A DNA stretch of 64,000 nucleotides from Agapanthus africanus (Eukaryota; Streptophyta; Magnoliopsida; Asparagales; Amaryllidaceae), in contig CM057339.1 of the NCBI GenBank assembly GCA_030015575.1, positions 700,736,761-700,800,760 on the forward strand. The letters are read 5' to 3'. Shown here piece by piece: positions 33,025 to 44,632 of this stretch. The notes beneath the pieces were generated by a model. That model was not told the DNA's origin, did no database searches, and saw only the letters and a list, made by a program, of their open reading frames with translations. A program made the position numbers and the translations under genes. Each line of letters begins with the position of its first letter. Position 1 is the first letter of the stretch.

Positions 33025-35253
33025 TGTTGGAGATAGTGCCCTCAGAGTCAATTATTGGATCACAGGCACGTGATTGCAATGATTGAGGGAGGACCTATCC
33101 CGGTAGGACAGTCTTACTCAAGATGATAGTATGCTATCTGATTTACCTTTATCATCGTGTACTGCTTTAGGTGACCTGACATGTCGCTATTGCACGTTGA
33201 TAGAGCCCCTAGGATTCTTGCTTGACTACCAGCAGTATGAGGGCGATCATATACGTGGGAGCTGGTAGTCTATAAGCACATCCTTAAAAGGTCCCTAGTC
33301 GTAGGAGTTTCGAGACAGGGCATCGATACTCCAGAGTAGACTAGTGTATACAGTCGAGACCCCGACGAGGGGCGGTGGCCGGTCTCACAAGCCACTGGTG
33401 TCAGTTGGATCACCTAAGATGTATACAGGTGCTCATTGGGTTATGAGTACACCGGACAGGACTCGCCGGGAACATGCTAGTTGGTCTTATACCTGACGTC
33501 AGATAGCAGTTCCCTGGTGACATATGTACAGGTTAGTTCATCGACCTGGGGATCGTCATTTGTCTCGTGTGAGTTCCTACTGTACTTTGATTACTACCCT
33601 ACCACGGCTCAAAGGAGTCGTGCAAACAGGTTTTAGTTGGGTACAGTCCCGAGCCACATGGAGGCAGTGAGCGTATCTTCAGGGGTTCGTCTCTCCCGGT
33701 ATTGGGGGTGAGGTCGCGTTGTGTCTAGGAGAGCCATTACACGAAGACCTTGGCCAAGGCAGGAGATTTACTGGTAGGTATTCCAGTAGTATCTCAGGGT
33801 GTTCTGGGCTACACTCCGACACGACTTGTACCGCTTTTGGGGGTCTGACTTTTACCAACCCCCTAGGCCCGCCATGCGATGCTCATAGACGAACGGACCG
33901 GACTGTACGGATATTGTCACTGACAGGCTCAGTTGGGTGTCGGGGTGAGCTTCCTCATCGACGTCCCTTTTGGTCAATAGCTGGTAGCCCGTCACGTATT
34001 GGCTTATACCTCTGACGTGCTAGTGGTTAAATCCACAGCCATAGTATTGACGAGTCTTTAGAGTCCACCACACTTTCAGTTACTCAAGCTTTCGGGCGAA
34101 ACGCTGTAGAGGCCGTATGGAGATATGGCAGGGTCCGATCAGATACGTGCGGTATTGCACGGATCAGGATCAGACGGTTTTGTACTAGTGGCCGTATAGT
34201 TATATGGCAGCGTTCGATCAGATACGTGCGGTATTGCACGCATCAGGATCGGACGGATATTACTAGCCGGCTTTGGCTTAAGCCGGTCCTAGTTTAGTAC
34301 AGTGTAGATTTTGTCTCATTGCATTTGTATCCGGACGGAATACAAATGCGGGTGTGTATGCACAGTGTGGGGTTTTCCTGTAATTTATTACGGGACCAGT
34401 TTTCTAGAGTTGCCATTTTGCTTTCCGTTCCGGCCGGTTTTCCTTTGTTCTTTCCCGGCCGGACTTTTCCGATGGAGGGGGTAATTTGCAGTTTTGCAAA
34501 TTACACTTTGTGGAGGATTTATTTGCATAAGGATTAATTATGAAAGCATCTTTGCTTTTCTTGCATTCATTGTGATAAGAAAGGATTAGAAATGAAGTGA
34601 GGTTTGATTTGAGTTTAGTGATGATTATGCTTTGGATATGGTTACCCTCCACCTTTTACTACCATCACCTCCCTTCATGCTTCATAATCTTTTCCTCCAC
34701 CATTTTCTAAGCATGATAGTTTTTCATTAGAGAAGTGAGAAGAAGAAAAGAGAAGAAGAGAGAGCTTCATCTTTGAGAGAGGTTTTCATTCTTGATCTCA
34801 TTCCATGCCAAGAAAACTGCAAGCACCATTTTTCTTATCTTTGTTTCCTCCATCCTCTTCAAATGGCAACCAACCCCAAAGTGAGACATACATTCTACAT
34901 TACACTCCCTACAGCATATCTTGAGCATGTCGAGTAGCCGGCTTCATGCGCGAGTTGCCTCGGTATTGAGGTGGGAGCCCGTAAAAGTACCCGGCTTCGT
35001 GGTGCCCTTTCCGACGAGGAGGAGACGGACGGAGATCCCGCGAGGAGATCGGAGTGGAGATGAAGACCGGAGGACTTGGATCGTCGGTATATCTCTTCCC
35101 CTTTCTTGTTAGTAGCTTAGACTAGTTTAATGGCACGATCCGGGGTTTAGTGCGCGGTGGTGCCGGTTTGCCAAGTCCGCAAAATTTTAAGTTTACCACC
35201 GTTTCCGCGTTTGGCCGTCGGATTGACGGCCGGGGCGCCGCCGTGCACTTACA
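33025..35253 (+). repeat. Element A 3' LTR
   Basis: 2229 bp, same length as the 5' LTR, no indels noticed and only about 11 base differences (for example GGTATTCCATTG versus GGTTTTCCTTTG in the Cys-poor GC block near the end). Confidence 0.95.
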
Positions 35254-35258
35254 CTTTA

Positions 35259-36901
35259 AACCTTCTTTAATTTTAGATAGTCTTATTTTACGCATGAAAT
35301 CACGGTTTATATCTTGAGATTGAATGACAAGTCTATCCAAATTCTTAGTAAAGCTCTCATTGAACAATTTATCAAAATAATCTTTCCACCTTTCCTTGAT
35401 ATCCTCATCTCGAACTAAAACCTTCTGATTTTTATCTTTGACACATTTCACCGCACATAAGTCTCTGGTCTTCCTTTCCCGCATCCGAGCAATCCAGTAT
35501 ATATCATTTTCAGCCTCCTTAGTGTCTAACTTCTCGTACACCTTGTAGACCTTAGATTTAGCTTTCCGAACAGATTTCTTAACTTTCCTTTTAGCCATTT
35601 TATACTTCTTAAATTTCTCTGCATCCTTGCTTTTCTTCAAATCTTTATAAGAATTCCTCTTAATTTCAATAGCAGCCTTTACTTCTTCATTCCATCATGA
35701 TGTGTTCTTAGATGGTGGAGCACCACCTCTCGACTCACCAAGTAGATCTCTTGCCACCCTCTTGATACAACTAGTCATTTTGTTCCATATTCTGTCTGAA
35801 TCATCTTCAGACTGTCAATCTGTCTTGAACTACACGATCTATAAAAGCCTTTTGGTTACCTTCCTTCAATTGCCACCATTTAATTTTAGGCTCTACCTTA
35901 CGTCTAACCTTCCTAGGTCCTCTTCTAAATCGAGAATCTAAAACTAAAAGTCTATGTCGAGTGGTTACACTCTCACCTGACACTATTTTATAGTCGATAC
36001 AACAACCTCTATCTATCCTTCTCGTCAGAAAAAAGTCTATTTGACTTGCACTTGATCCGCTCCTAAAAATGATAAGGTGAGACTCTCTTTTCCTAAACCA
36101 AGTATTTACTAAGATCTAGTCATAAGACAAGGAAAAATCTAGAATCTAGCTACCTGCTTCATTCCTTTGTCCAAAACTAAAACCTCCATGAATAATATCA
36201 AACCTACTACGACAAGTACCTACATGTCCATTAAGATCACCACCAATAAATAACTTCTCTCCACTAGGTATATTTTTCACCATCTCGTCTAACAGACGTT
36301 TACTAGCGTCATCAAGACCTATCTGTGGTTCATAAGCACTAATAATATTAAAGATCTCCCCACTTAGAATAAATTTAACCAGTAAAACTCTATCACCTTT
36401 TCTCATAATCTCAACTACATCCTCAAGCAACCGTCTATCTATGATTACACCTATCCCATTACAATTTTTATCTCTACCCGTATACCAAAGTTTATAACAA
36501 CAATGCTCTATGACTCTACCATTTTCACCTACCCACTTAGTTTCTAGCAAACACATAATACCAACTCTCCTCCTAATCATCACCTCCACTAATTCTGTTA
36601 GTCTACCTGTAAGGGAACCTATGTTCCAAGAAGTTATACGGATCCTCTGAAACCCTTACTTATTTGTCACTACACTCGGAGTCCAATGTAGCACGCCGTT
36701 TCCGGACGACGGTCCAAAAGCCCTTGCACACTTAACACTATACCGAGATCCGATATAGCGCGTCGCTGAGTAGGGGTCGCCCCAACGATATTCTTATTAT
36801 GGTTCATATCATAGAATGTGACAAAGTTTTACGTTGGCTGTCATAAGCCTACCACAACCCTCACTCTTTCTCATCTGGACTTGGAACCGGCAACGGTGGG
36901 T
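35259..36901 (-). pseudogene. RTE LINE 5' half: AP-like endonuclease and linker
   Basis: Reading the minus strand, RITSWNIGSLTGR (about 36640) opens the endonuclease, followed by MCLLETKW (catalytic Glu), GIGVIIDR, IISAYEPQIG and GGDLNGHVG (Asp and Asn). A stop near 36148 ends the clear frame; then NTWFRKRESHL and SGSSASQIDFFL, the usual end of the domain, appear. Below it is the Lys-rich linker (about 35640-35260) with DIYWIARMRERKTRDL and RDEDIKERWKDYFDKLFN, ending where element A inserted. Confidence 0.9.
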
Positions 36902-36919
36902 TCACAAAATAGCTCAAAA

Positions 36920-37158
36920 CAAGCTCAATAATTCTCAGTCCAATTGGCAGGTTGAGTTAGATTAGTTGGATAGGGTCCAAAGTCCAACCAAGCCCAAACA
37001 AACTTTAATATAAACAATCCAAGGAACTTGATTAGGGATCTAACAAAAAACAAGGGGCGGCGGAGTGGGTGATGAGCTCATGAGCAGGCGGTGGAGACCG
37101 CATTAGAAGAGGCCGACAATAGCAGTGATCGCCGCCTGAGGGCGTCAGCGGTGGTGGG
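36920..37158. other. Short unassigned spacer
   Basis: Between the LINE target duplication and element D. AT-rich on the left; GC-rich with GGCGG motifs at about 37055-37158. No gene recognised. Confidence 0.5.
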
Positions 37159-37163
37159 GTCAC

Positions 37164-37787
37164 TGTTGGGATGGGAGAAGGAACAATAACACGGAAACTA
37201 TGCTAATGGCCAATCCACGCAGTATGTAAATTAAACAATGAAAGACAACACAATAAAACGAGAAGAGAATCAAACCAGAGAGACAAAGTATTTGTTAACG
37301 AGATTCACCTACCGTGTGGCTAGTCCTCGGCAGAGCGAAATTTGCAAACTTCTACTGGATTTTTAGTAAAGTTATACACCAAGAGCAACCTTAAGAGATT
37401 TCTCTCAAATCTCTTATTCGTCTCTCTCTATACAATAGTCTCAATGGCCTTAATTCTATCATATGAGAGATCACTATATATAGCCTAACCCTAATTCCTA
37501 TTTAAATTAGAGATAGAACAGAATATTAAATATTTGGTTCACGCAGAAAACCCGTCGGCAGACGTTTGATGAATACTTCGATAGACGTCTGTCGCTTCTC
37601 TGTATTGGCTTCAACTTCTTTGTCAGACGTCTTCCACTTCTTGGTCAGACGTCTGCCTGCGCTCTGTGATGGCTCTGGATTTGACCAGGTGTCCGTCACT
37701 TTGCCTTCGGATGTTTGGCGTTGCTCTGCTCTTTTGGCTCCTGCATGCATGCATATCGTCTGAGGAAGACTCTCCATAATTTCAACA
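37164..37787 (-). repeat. Element D 3' LTR
   Basis: 624 bp; on the minus strand it begins TGTTGAAATTATGGAGAG after a purine-rich CCAAGTGAGAGAA and ends CCCATCCCAACA. Four AGACGT(C/T)T boxes lie in its early (U3) part. A TATATATAG stretch near 37470-37480 may be the TATA box. Confidence 0.85.
37560..37654. promoter_or_regulatory. Four AGACGTCT boxes in element D U3
   Basis: AGACGTTT at 37560-37567 and AGACGTCT at 37583-37590, 37625-37632 and 37647-37654. The palindromic GACGTC core is the C-box type recognised by plant bZIP factors; regulation by such factors is inference. Confidence 0.6.
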
Positions 37788-37865
37788 TTCTCTCACTTGG
37801 AGTTTCTTCCACCATGACTTCCAAGAACTAGTAGACTTCATACGATTCCGTTATATGCTCTCTCA

Positions 37866-40229
37866 TCAAATCTTTTCAGAGAGGTTCTCCAACTTGCAAT
37901 AGAGATCCAGCTTATTTCTGACTACAACCTTGGTGCACATATCCGCATGATTCTTTTCTCCCGTGATCTTCTGCAGTGTCAACTTACCATCCTCCAACGC
38001 TATACGTATGAAGTGATACCGCACCTTGATGTGCTTTGTCTTATAGTGATATGCAGCATTCTTGACCAAATGTATCTCACTTTTACTATCGCTTCATGAG
38101 GTATTAAACTCTTCAGGTTTCTTACCCAATTCTTCAAGTAACCTTTGTAACCATATCATCTATTTACTGGTTTCGATGATGGCCACATGTTCGGCCTCCG
38201 TCGTTGACAATGACACAATTTTTTGCAACCGGGAGATCCAACTGACTGTTGTTCTCCCAACCGTGAATACATACCCTATTGTGCTTTTCCCACTATCTCG
38301 ATTACCTGAGTAGTCCGCATCAATATAACCTTGCACACCGAGAGCATCACCCCCGAAATATAAACAATGACTGGACGTTCCCCCGAAATATCTCAATATC
38401 CACTTCATTGCATTCCAATTTTCTTTCCCCGGGTTTTGTATGTACCTGCTTACGACTCCTACCGGTTGTGCAATATCTGGTCTTGTACTTACTATTGCAT
38501 ACATTAACTCCCAAACGCCGATGAATATGACACTCATGCCATATCATCCTTTTGTTCTTGAGTTGTCGGACATAACTCTTTACTGAGTTTGAAATGCTTC
38601 GCCAAAGGCGTACTCACCGGCTCTGCTTTGTCCATATTGAACCTCTTCAAAACCTTCTCTACATAGTCCTTTTGCGACAACTACAGCTTTCATTGCTGCC
38701 TATCTCTTATGATCTTCATGCCTAGAATTTGCTTGGCTGCTCTCAAATCCTTAATTGAAAATTTTTCAGTCATCAGCTTCTTTAGACTTTGAATTTTCTT
38801 GAAATTCGGACCAGCCACCAACATATCATCCACATACAGTGATAAAATAATATAGTCGCCATCCTTATATTTCTGAACATAAACACGGTGATCTGAATCA
38901 CATCTCACAAATCATGTCTCCAACATGAACCGATCAAACTTAAGATACTACTGCTTTGGAGTTTGCTTGAGGCCATAAAAGCTCTTTTGCAGTCTACACA
39001 CCATATTTTCTTTCCCCTTAACATCGTATCCCGGTGGTTGTATCATGTAGATTTCCTCCTCTAAATCTCCATGAATGAACGTTGTTTTCATATCTAGCTG
39101 CTCTAAATGCAAATATTCAACCGCCGCCATACTGAATATAACCCAAATTGATGTCATCTTCACCATCGGGGAAAATATATGTTGATGGTCTATCCCATAC
39201 TGTTGCGCATATCTCTTAACTACCAAAAGAGCTTTGTACCGCTTCATGACATCGGTCTCATCCTTAATTCTGTACATCCACCTATTCAGCAACACCTTCC
39301 GATCCTTAAGTAGCTTCACTAAATCCCATGTACAATTCTTCTTCAAAGAATCCATCTCTTCATCCATGGCTTGCTCCCACTGCTTGCTAACACTGTCTTG
39401 CGTCGCTTCTGTGAGGGATTCGGGCTCTCCCGAATCATTGTATAATATGAAGTCAGTAACTAATTTTTCAGATTTCCTTCTCTCTCGTGTAAATCTCCTC
39501 AAAATTAGAACATCTGGTTGCTCAACCCGATCTTTAACCGGTTGCTGAAACTGATCTTGCACTGCAGTGCATGTCTCCTCCATATTCTAATCTGCACCTG
39601 TAGGCATCTGACTGCTCACCTGAGTTTCATCTAACTTAACGAACTCAAATATTACACCCTCATTGGCTTGCTTTGCTTCCTTATACAAGTGTTGCTCATC
39701 AAAGATGACGTTCCATTTCGTATTATCCTCTTTGTTGAATATTCCCACAGCCGAAATCCGAACCCATCTCCTCCAAAACTGATGAATGAATACTTCTTAG
39801 ACTTGCAGTCAAGCTGACTTCTTTTCGCTTTATCTATTAATGAATACGCAATGCAACCAAAAAATTTAAGGTGCGAGTAATTGACTGGTTTACCTGACTA
39901 AATTTCTTCCGGAATTTCTCCATCGAGCACACTTGCCGGATTTCGATTGATCGGATACATAACAGTATCGACAGCTGCTGTCCATAAGAATTTCGGCACA
40001 TCCGCATCCAAGGTCATGCTCCTCACCCGCTTTAGGATCGTCATGTTCATGCTTTCAGCTACACCATCCTGTTGCGGTGTCTCCGGTACCGTCTTTAACT
40101 AATGTATACCCTTCTGTGAGCAAAACCTCTCAAACTCTTGTGTGCAATATTCCCCGTCATTATCAAACTTTAGGCACTTAACCTTTGTCCCTGTTTCGTT
40201 CTCCACTGGTGTAATCTAGTGTTTGAAGT
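37866..40229 (-). pseudogene. pol: Element D copia pol: integrase C-part, RT, RNase H
   Basis: On the minus strand from 40229: the second half of the integrase core (VKCLKFDNDGEYC, then TPQQDGVAESMN with the catalytic Glu), then SHLKFFGCIAYSLIDKAKRS. RT follows (about 39480-38690) with KRYAQQYGIDHQHIFSPMV, LDMKTTFIHGDLEEEIYM and YGLKQTPKQ, and the catalytic LYVDDML (about 38830). RNase H follows (STRPDIAQPVG, GYIDADYSGNRDSGKSTIGY, STTEAEHVA) and ends near 37866. Stops near 38945, 38690 and 38545 and a damaged C-terminal part make it inactive. It resembles the Tork-type copia group. Confidence 0.9.
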
Positions 40230-41858
40230 TGTTAGTTGTATGTATGCCCTAGAGGCCATTATTGTACATATGATGTATATTATAGTGGATGCTTGGACAT
40301 ATATAGGGGGGACTTTCTTTCTCGACATGATAGTATACTATCTTAATATGTACACTTATTGTCTCTCTGTTACATATTGATAAAGCCCTTAGGATGAGTA
40401 CTTGACTACCATGATTATGATGCAGATCATACTAGTGGGGCCAGGGTAGTCCGTAAGTACATCCTTCAATTGTTCCTAATCGTGGGAGTATCGAGACGGG
40501 GCATCGATATTCCATAGTAGACCAGCATATACATTTCTTGACTCATATGATGGGCGACATCCATTGGTGTTTGACATCAAAGATTGTATATGGGTGCTCA
40601 GTGGAGACTGGGTACACTGAACAGGACTCGCCGAGAACTCCTAGATGATACTCACGTCAGATAGAAGTTCTCTGGTGACACTGGTACAACTTAGTCTGTA
40701 AACTCGAGATCGTCATAAAGTCTTGTGTGATTCCCACTGTGCTTTGATTTTCACCTTACCACTTTCAAGAGAACGTGCAAAACGGTGGTTTTTGGGTACA
40801 GTCCCGAGTCACATGGAGGCAATGAGCGATAGGAGGGGATTTCGTCTCTCCCGGTATTGGGGGTTGATGTTGCGCTATGCTCGATTGGCCATAGCAGAAA
40901 ATCCCTGGCCAGGGTTGCTGAGATTTACTGGTAAGTGTTATCAGTAGTTTCTCGAATCGTTATGGGCCTCACATCGGCTGACTTATTAAGCTATTAGGGT
41001 TTGACGTATGCCACCCCCAGGCTAGATATGTAACATATCAGACGAAGAGGCCGGACTGTACGGTAGTGTTACTTATTGAATTCGCAGGAGTATGAGCAGG
41101 CTTGCTTGTTGATCTTCAGATCGCTCAATACCTGGGTTGTCGTTACGTCCAGCTAGTACCGCTGACGGCTTGTGGGTGACTGATATGATCATCACCTACT
41201 GCCGGCGCATTGACGAGTCTTTAGAGTCCTACACAGAGCTTTCCTGGCTCAGGCGAAACGATGTAAGAGCACATATGTAATATGTGCAGGACCGAGATTA
41301 ATACGCGTATGTGATACCGTATTCTAATCTCGCGATATGTGATATCGGTCGGTTATATGTGATATAGCCGGGTTATCGAATCAAGTGTTGATTCGATAAG
41401 TTGATACAAATGATATTAGTCGGTTATATGTGATATAGCCAGATTATTAAATCAAGTGTTGATTTAATAATTTAATGTATGATTATATATTTGATATATT
41501 AATTTTACATTAACTAATGTTAGCTCACTTAAGCATTTCTTTTTCTCACTTCTATATAATATGTATGTGATATATATTATTGTGTCATGCTTGATGATAC
41601 ATTGTTCATGGGTGTATGAGATTAACACCATTCCATAGATAATTAAGGGTATTTATTTATTTAAGGTAATTCAAAATTAGGTGTAAAAGTCACATGGTTT
41701 GAAGCTTAGAGAAACCTGTAGAAACATTGACCAGGTCCACTAATTTTGTTTTATCTTAAGATATTTATTAACCCAACCATTATGTTTAGCCATGGTTAAG
41801 TCTCTACAAGAGTTATATGAGATATTATCTCACCCATAGTTGATATTCTCACTCACTC
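40230..41858 (+). repeat. Element C 5' LTR, left piece
   Basis: Matches the B LTR from TGTTAGTTGTATGTATGCCC onward. It includes two perfect hairpins at 41373-41399 and 41443-41471. It ends at the CACTC target duplication of the gypsy solo LTR. Confidence 0.92.
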
Positions 41859-41963
41859 TGTAACAACCCTAAACTTTCTGTACAATTTTTTCAAAAAATA
41901 CAGAAAGGAATACTTGAGCCTGAGCACAAATTATAAGTTTGATTTGCTTTTGAACAACAAGAA

Positions 41964-42030
41964 GGAGCTTGTAGCTCATTGGTAAGACCTTGCACTGCTG
42001 AATCAAAGCACCAGAGTTCAAATCCCATCA
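41964..42030 (+). other. tRNA-like sequence with Pol III A and B boxes
   Basis: TAGCTCATTGGT (41972-41983) fits an A box and AGTTCAAATCC (42015-42025) a B box, about 31 bp apart as in tRNA genes. A full cloverleaf is not convincing and no CCA-adjacent acceptor stem was found. It could be a decayed tRNA gene, the head of a SINE, or a chance part of the LTR. Confidence 0.5.
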
Positions 42031-42463
42031 TCCACACATTCTTTTTATTTAAAATTCTTTTAATCTTTTAGAAGCCCAAGAGTTGCACGTGCACTATACG
42101 TAATAGGGTAAATTACAAAATAATCTAACAGGTGCAATAGGCTAGTTGAAGCGTCATGGACACGTGGCCCCAATCCGAGCCCTCCTCACCGGAATACGAC
42201 CGGCGAGAAGCCATCTTGGGCCGGCGCCACCGGGGGTAATGAGCCCAAACCCTAATTTTCTTTAACCCCTTGCGCCTCTTGGCCTACCCCACTCCCCCTA
42301 CACTGTTTAAATTCTCTGCAATTAACCAGAGAATTAAAATACCCCCTTTTAATCCTTTTTAATGCATATTTTTAATGCATTTTCTTCACCCCTAAACCCT
42401 ACTTTTTCCCTATAAATACCACCCTCAATTCACCCCTCCTCATTCACAATTTCCTGCCAAAAC

Positions 42464-44618
42464 AGTTAGTTATATGTATGCCCTAGAGGCCATTACTGTA
42501 CATAGGATGTATATTGTAGTGGATGCTTAGACATATATAGGGAAGACTTTCTTGCTCGATATGATAGTATGCTATCTGGCTGCACTTTATCTTAACATGT
42601 ACACTTATTGTCTCTCTCTCTCACATGTTGACACAGCCCTTAGGAGTGTACTTGACTACCAGGACTATGATGGAGATCATACTGGTGGGGCCAAGGGTAG
42701 TCTATAAGTACACCCTATAATTGTTCCTAGTCGAGAGAGTATCGAAACAGGGCATCGATACTCCAGAGTAGACTAGCGTATACGCTTCTCGACACATATC
42801 ATGGGTGATGGATGATCCCATATCAATTGGTGTTTGACATCAGAGAAGGTATACGGGTGCTCAGTGGAGACTGGGTACACTGAACGGACTCGCCGAGAAC
42901 TCCTAGATAGTATTATACCTATCTTCGGATAGCAGTTCTCTGGTGACACTGGTACAGGTTATTCTGTAGACCCGAGATCGTTATAGAGTCTTATATGATT
43001 CTTATTGTGCTTTGATTTCCACCATACCATGGTCAAGAGATCGTGCAAAAAGGTGGTTTTTGGGTACAATCCTGAGTCACATGGAGGCAATGAGCGGAGG
43101 GGTTTCGTCTCTCCCGGTATTGGGAGTTGATATTGCGCTATGCTCGATTGCCATAATAAGAAATCCCTGGGCAGGGTTGCTGAGATTTACTGGTAAGTGT
43201 TATCAGTAGTTTCTCGAACCGTTATGGACCTTGCATCGGCATGACTTATCAGGCTATTGGGGTCTGACGTTATACCACACCCAGGCTGTTGATATACGAC
43301 ATATCAGACGAAGAGACCGGACTGTACGGTAGTGTTACTGATTGTATTCGCAGGAGTGTGAGCAGGCTTACTTGTTGATCTTCTGATCGCTCAATACTCT
43401 GGTGGTCGTTACGTTTGGCAGACCGTTTATGGCTTGTGGGTGTTTGATATGATCATCACCTACTGCCGGCATATTGACGAGTCTTTAGAGTCCTACACAG
43501 AGCTTTCCTGGTTCATGAGAACGGAGTAGGTGCACATATGTGATATGTGCGGGACCGAGATTAATGCGTGTATATGATACTGCATTTTATTCTCGCGTTA
43601 TGTTACATTTAATATTAGTCGGTTATATGTGATATAGCTGGATTATTAAATCAAGAGTTGATTTAATAATTTAATGTATAATTATGTTTGATATATTACA
43701 TTACATTAACTAATATTAGCTCACTTAAGTATTCATTTTTCTCACTTATGATACATTGATATATATGTGATATATGTTAAATGTATTGTTTTCTTTTTGC
43801 ACAAAATATATATGTGATATATATTGTTGTGACATGCTAGATTACACATGCAATATGGATGTATGAAACTCACACCATGCTAGGGTTAATGTTAGGGTTT
43901 AATATTTATTCTTAAGTAATTACAAATTAGTGGAGATATTTTGATGGTTGGAAGCTTGAAAATAACCATTCACTTAGTCCGCTCTTTTGTTTTTCTTAAG
44001 ATATTTATCAACACAACCATTAACCATACACAATGGTTAACTCTCTACAAGAGTTGGTGTATATGATATACTCACCCAAGGTTGCATTTAAAACCTAATG
44101 ATTTATTCTTTCATCATTTGAGCTTCATCTTCTTCTTCCTCATTTTAAGCTTTCTAGCTTTTGTGAAAGTGATGATAGATTGTGAGAAAAATAAATCTAA
44201 AGAGAGCCTACTTCCTACTTCGTCATCCTCTACTATTAGCCATTTAGTTTAGGGTGTTTGCTTCACTAATTTCATATATTAGTGAAAAGGTAGCATGAGC
44301 TCGAGTCTCCTCGACGTAGATCATCTTCGGCCTCGAAGACATTGAGGAAGCTTGTTCGTTTCTTCAAGTGAACCCTCTGTAGAGTCCGGGAGTTCACCAT
44401 TCGCAGCGAAGGGACTACAACATGGAGCTTTAGAAGTGAAGGACCGGTCTACAAAGGTTGTATTCCCTCATTCACTTAGAAGTAAAGTTTTTTACTTTTT
44501 GTTTCCGTATAAATCTCTAGTTAAAGATCTTGTTTAGGGTTGTCTAAGCATGGCAAAATTTTAATTTGGTATGGATGATGCAACCCGAAACCTTGCTATT
44601 GTGCTTAGAAACCCTACA
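42464..44618 (+). repeat. Element B 5' LTR
   Basis: 2155 bp, starts AGTTAGTTATATG (first T of the usual TGTTAG changed) and ends GTGCTTAGAAACCCTACA. It carries one copy of the ATTATTAAATCA hairpin near 43645. Confidence 0.92.
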
Positions 44619-44619
44619 G

Positions 44620-44632
44620 TGGTATCAGAGCC
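44620..44632 (+). other. Element B primer binding site (tRNA-iMet)
   Basis: TGGTATCAGAGCC, 1 bp after the 5' LTR. Confidence 0.9.

Larger units (their letters stand above)
25111..35253 (+). mobile_element. Copia-type element A: young, coding-defective LTR retrotransposon
   Basis: Two LTRs, each exactly 2229 bp (25111-27339 and 33025-35253), begin TGTTGGAGATAG and end GCACTTACA. Target duplication CTTTA is at 25106-25110 and 35254-35258, inside the LINE. The primer site TGGTATCAGAGCC and polypurine tract AAGTGGGAGAT are intact. By eye I counted about 11 substitutions between the LTRs, so the insertion is recent. Yet the internal region has no long open frame; only broken pol relics remain from about 31640 on. 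It behaves as a non-autonomous element moved by proteins from elsewhere. The long leader holds inverted repeats shared with elements B and C. Confidence 0.93.
23601..36901 (-). mobile_element. RTE-type LINE (non-LTR retrotransposon), split by copia element A
   Basis: A minus-strand LINE runs from 36901 down to about 23601, interrupted at 25111-35253. Removing the insert leaves about 3.1 kb, the usual length of a complete plant RTE element. It is flanked by TCACAAAATAGCTC plus up to four A bases (23583-23600 and 36902-36919), the long target duplication typical of target-primed reverse transcription. The 3' end on the minus strand is GGGATAAAAGGCTCAG followed by TTG and a T run, like plant RTE tails. 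Endonuclease and RT domains are both present but carry stops and frameshifts. Confidence 0.92.
37164..40229 (-). mobile_element. Ty1/copia element D, 3' part, broken by element C
   Basis: A minus-strand copia element. Its 3' LTR is 37164-37787 and its pol relic runs to 40229, where element C begins. The primer site, gag, protease and 5' LTR are not in the window and are expected beyond the right end of C. The 5-bp flank next to the LTR end (37159-37163) is GTCAC. Confidence 0.88.

Noticed and set aside
40723-40947. Open frames near GTCACATGGAGGCAATGAGC in B/C LTRs (also 43012, 53020)
   Set aside because: They recur in each LTR copy at the same place with frame differences and have no recognisable domain.
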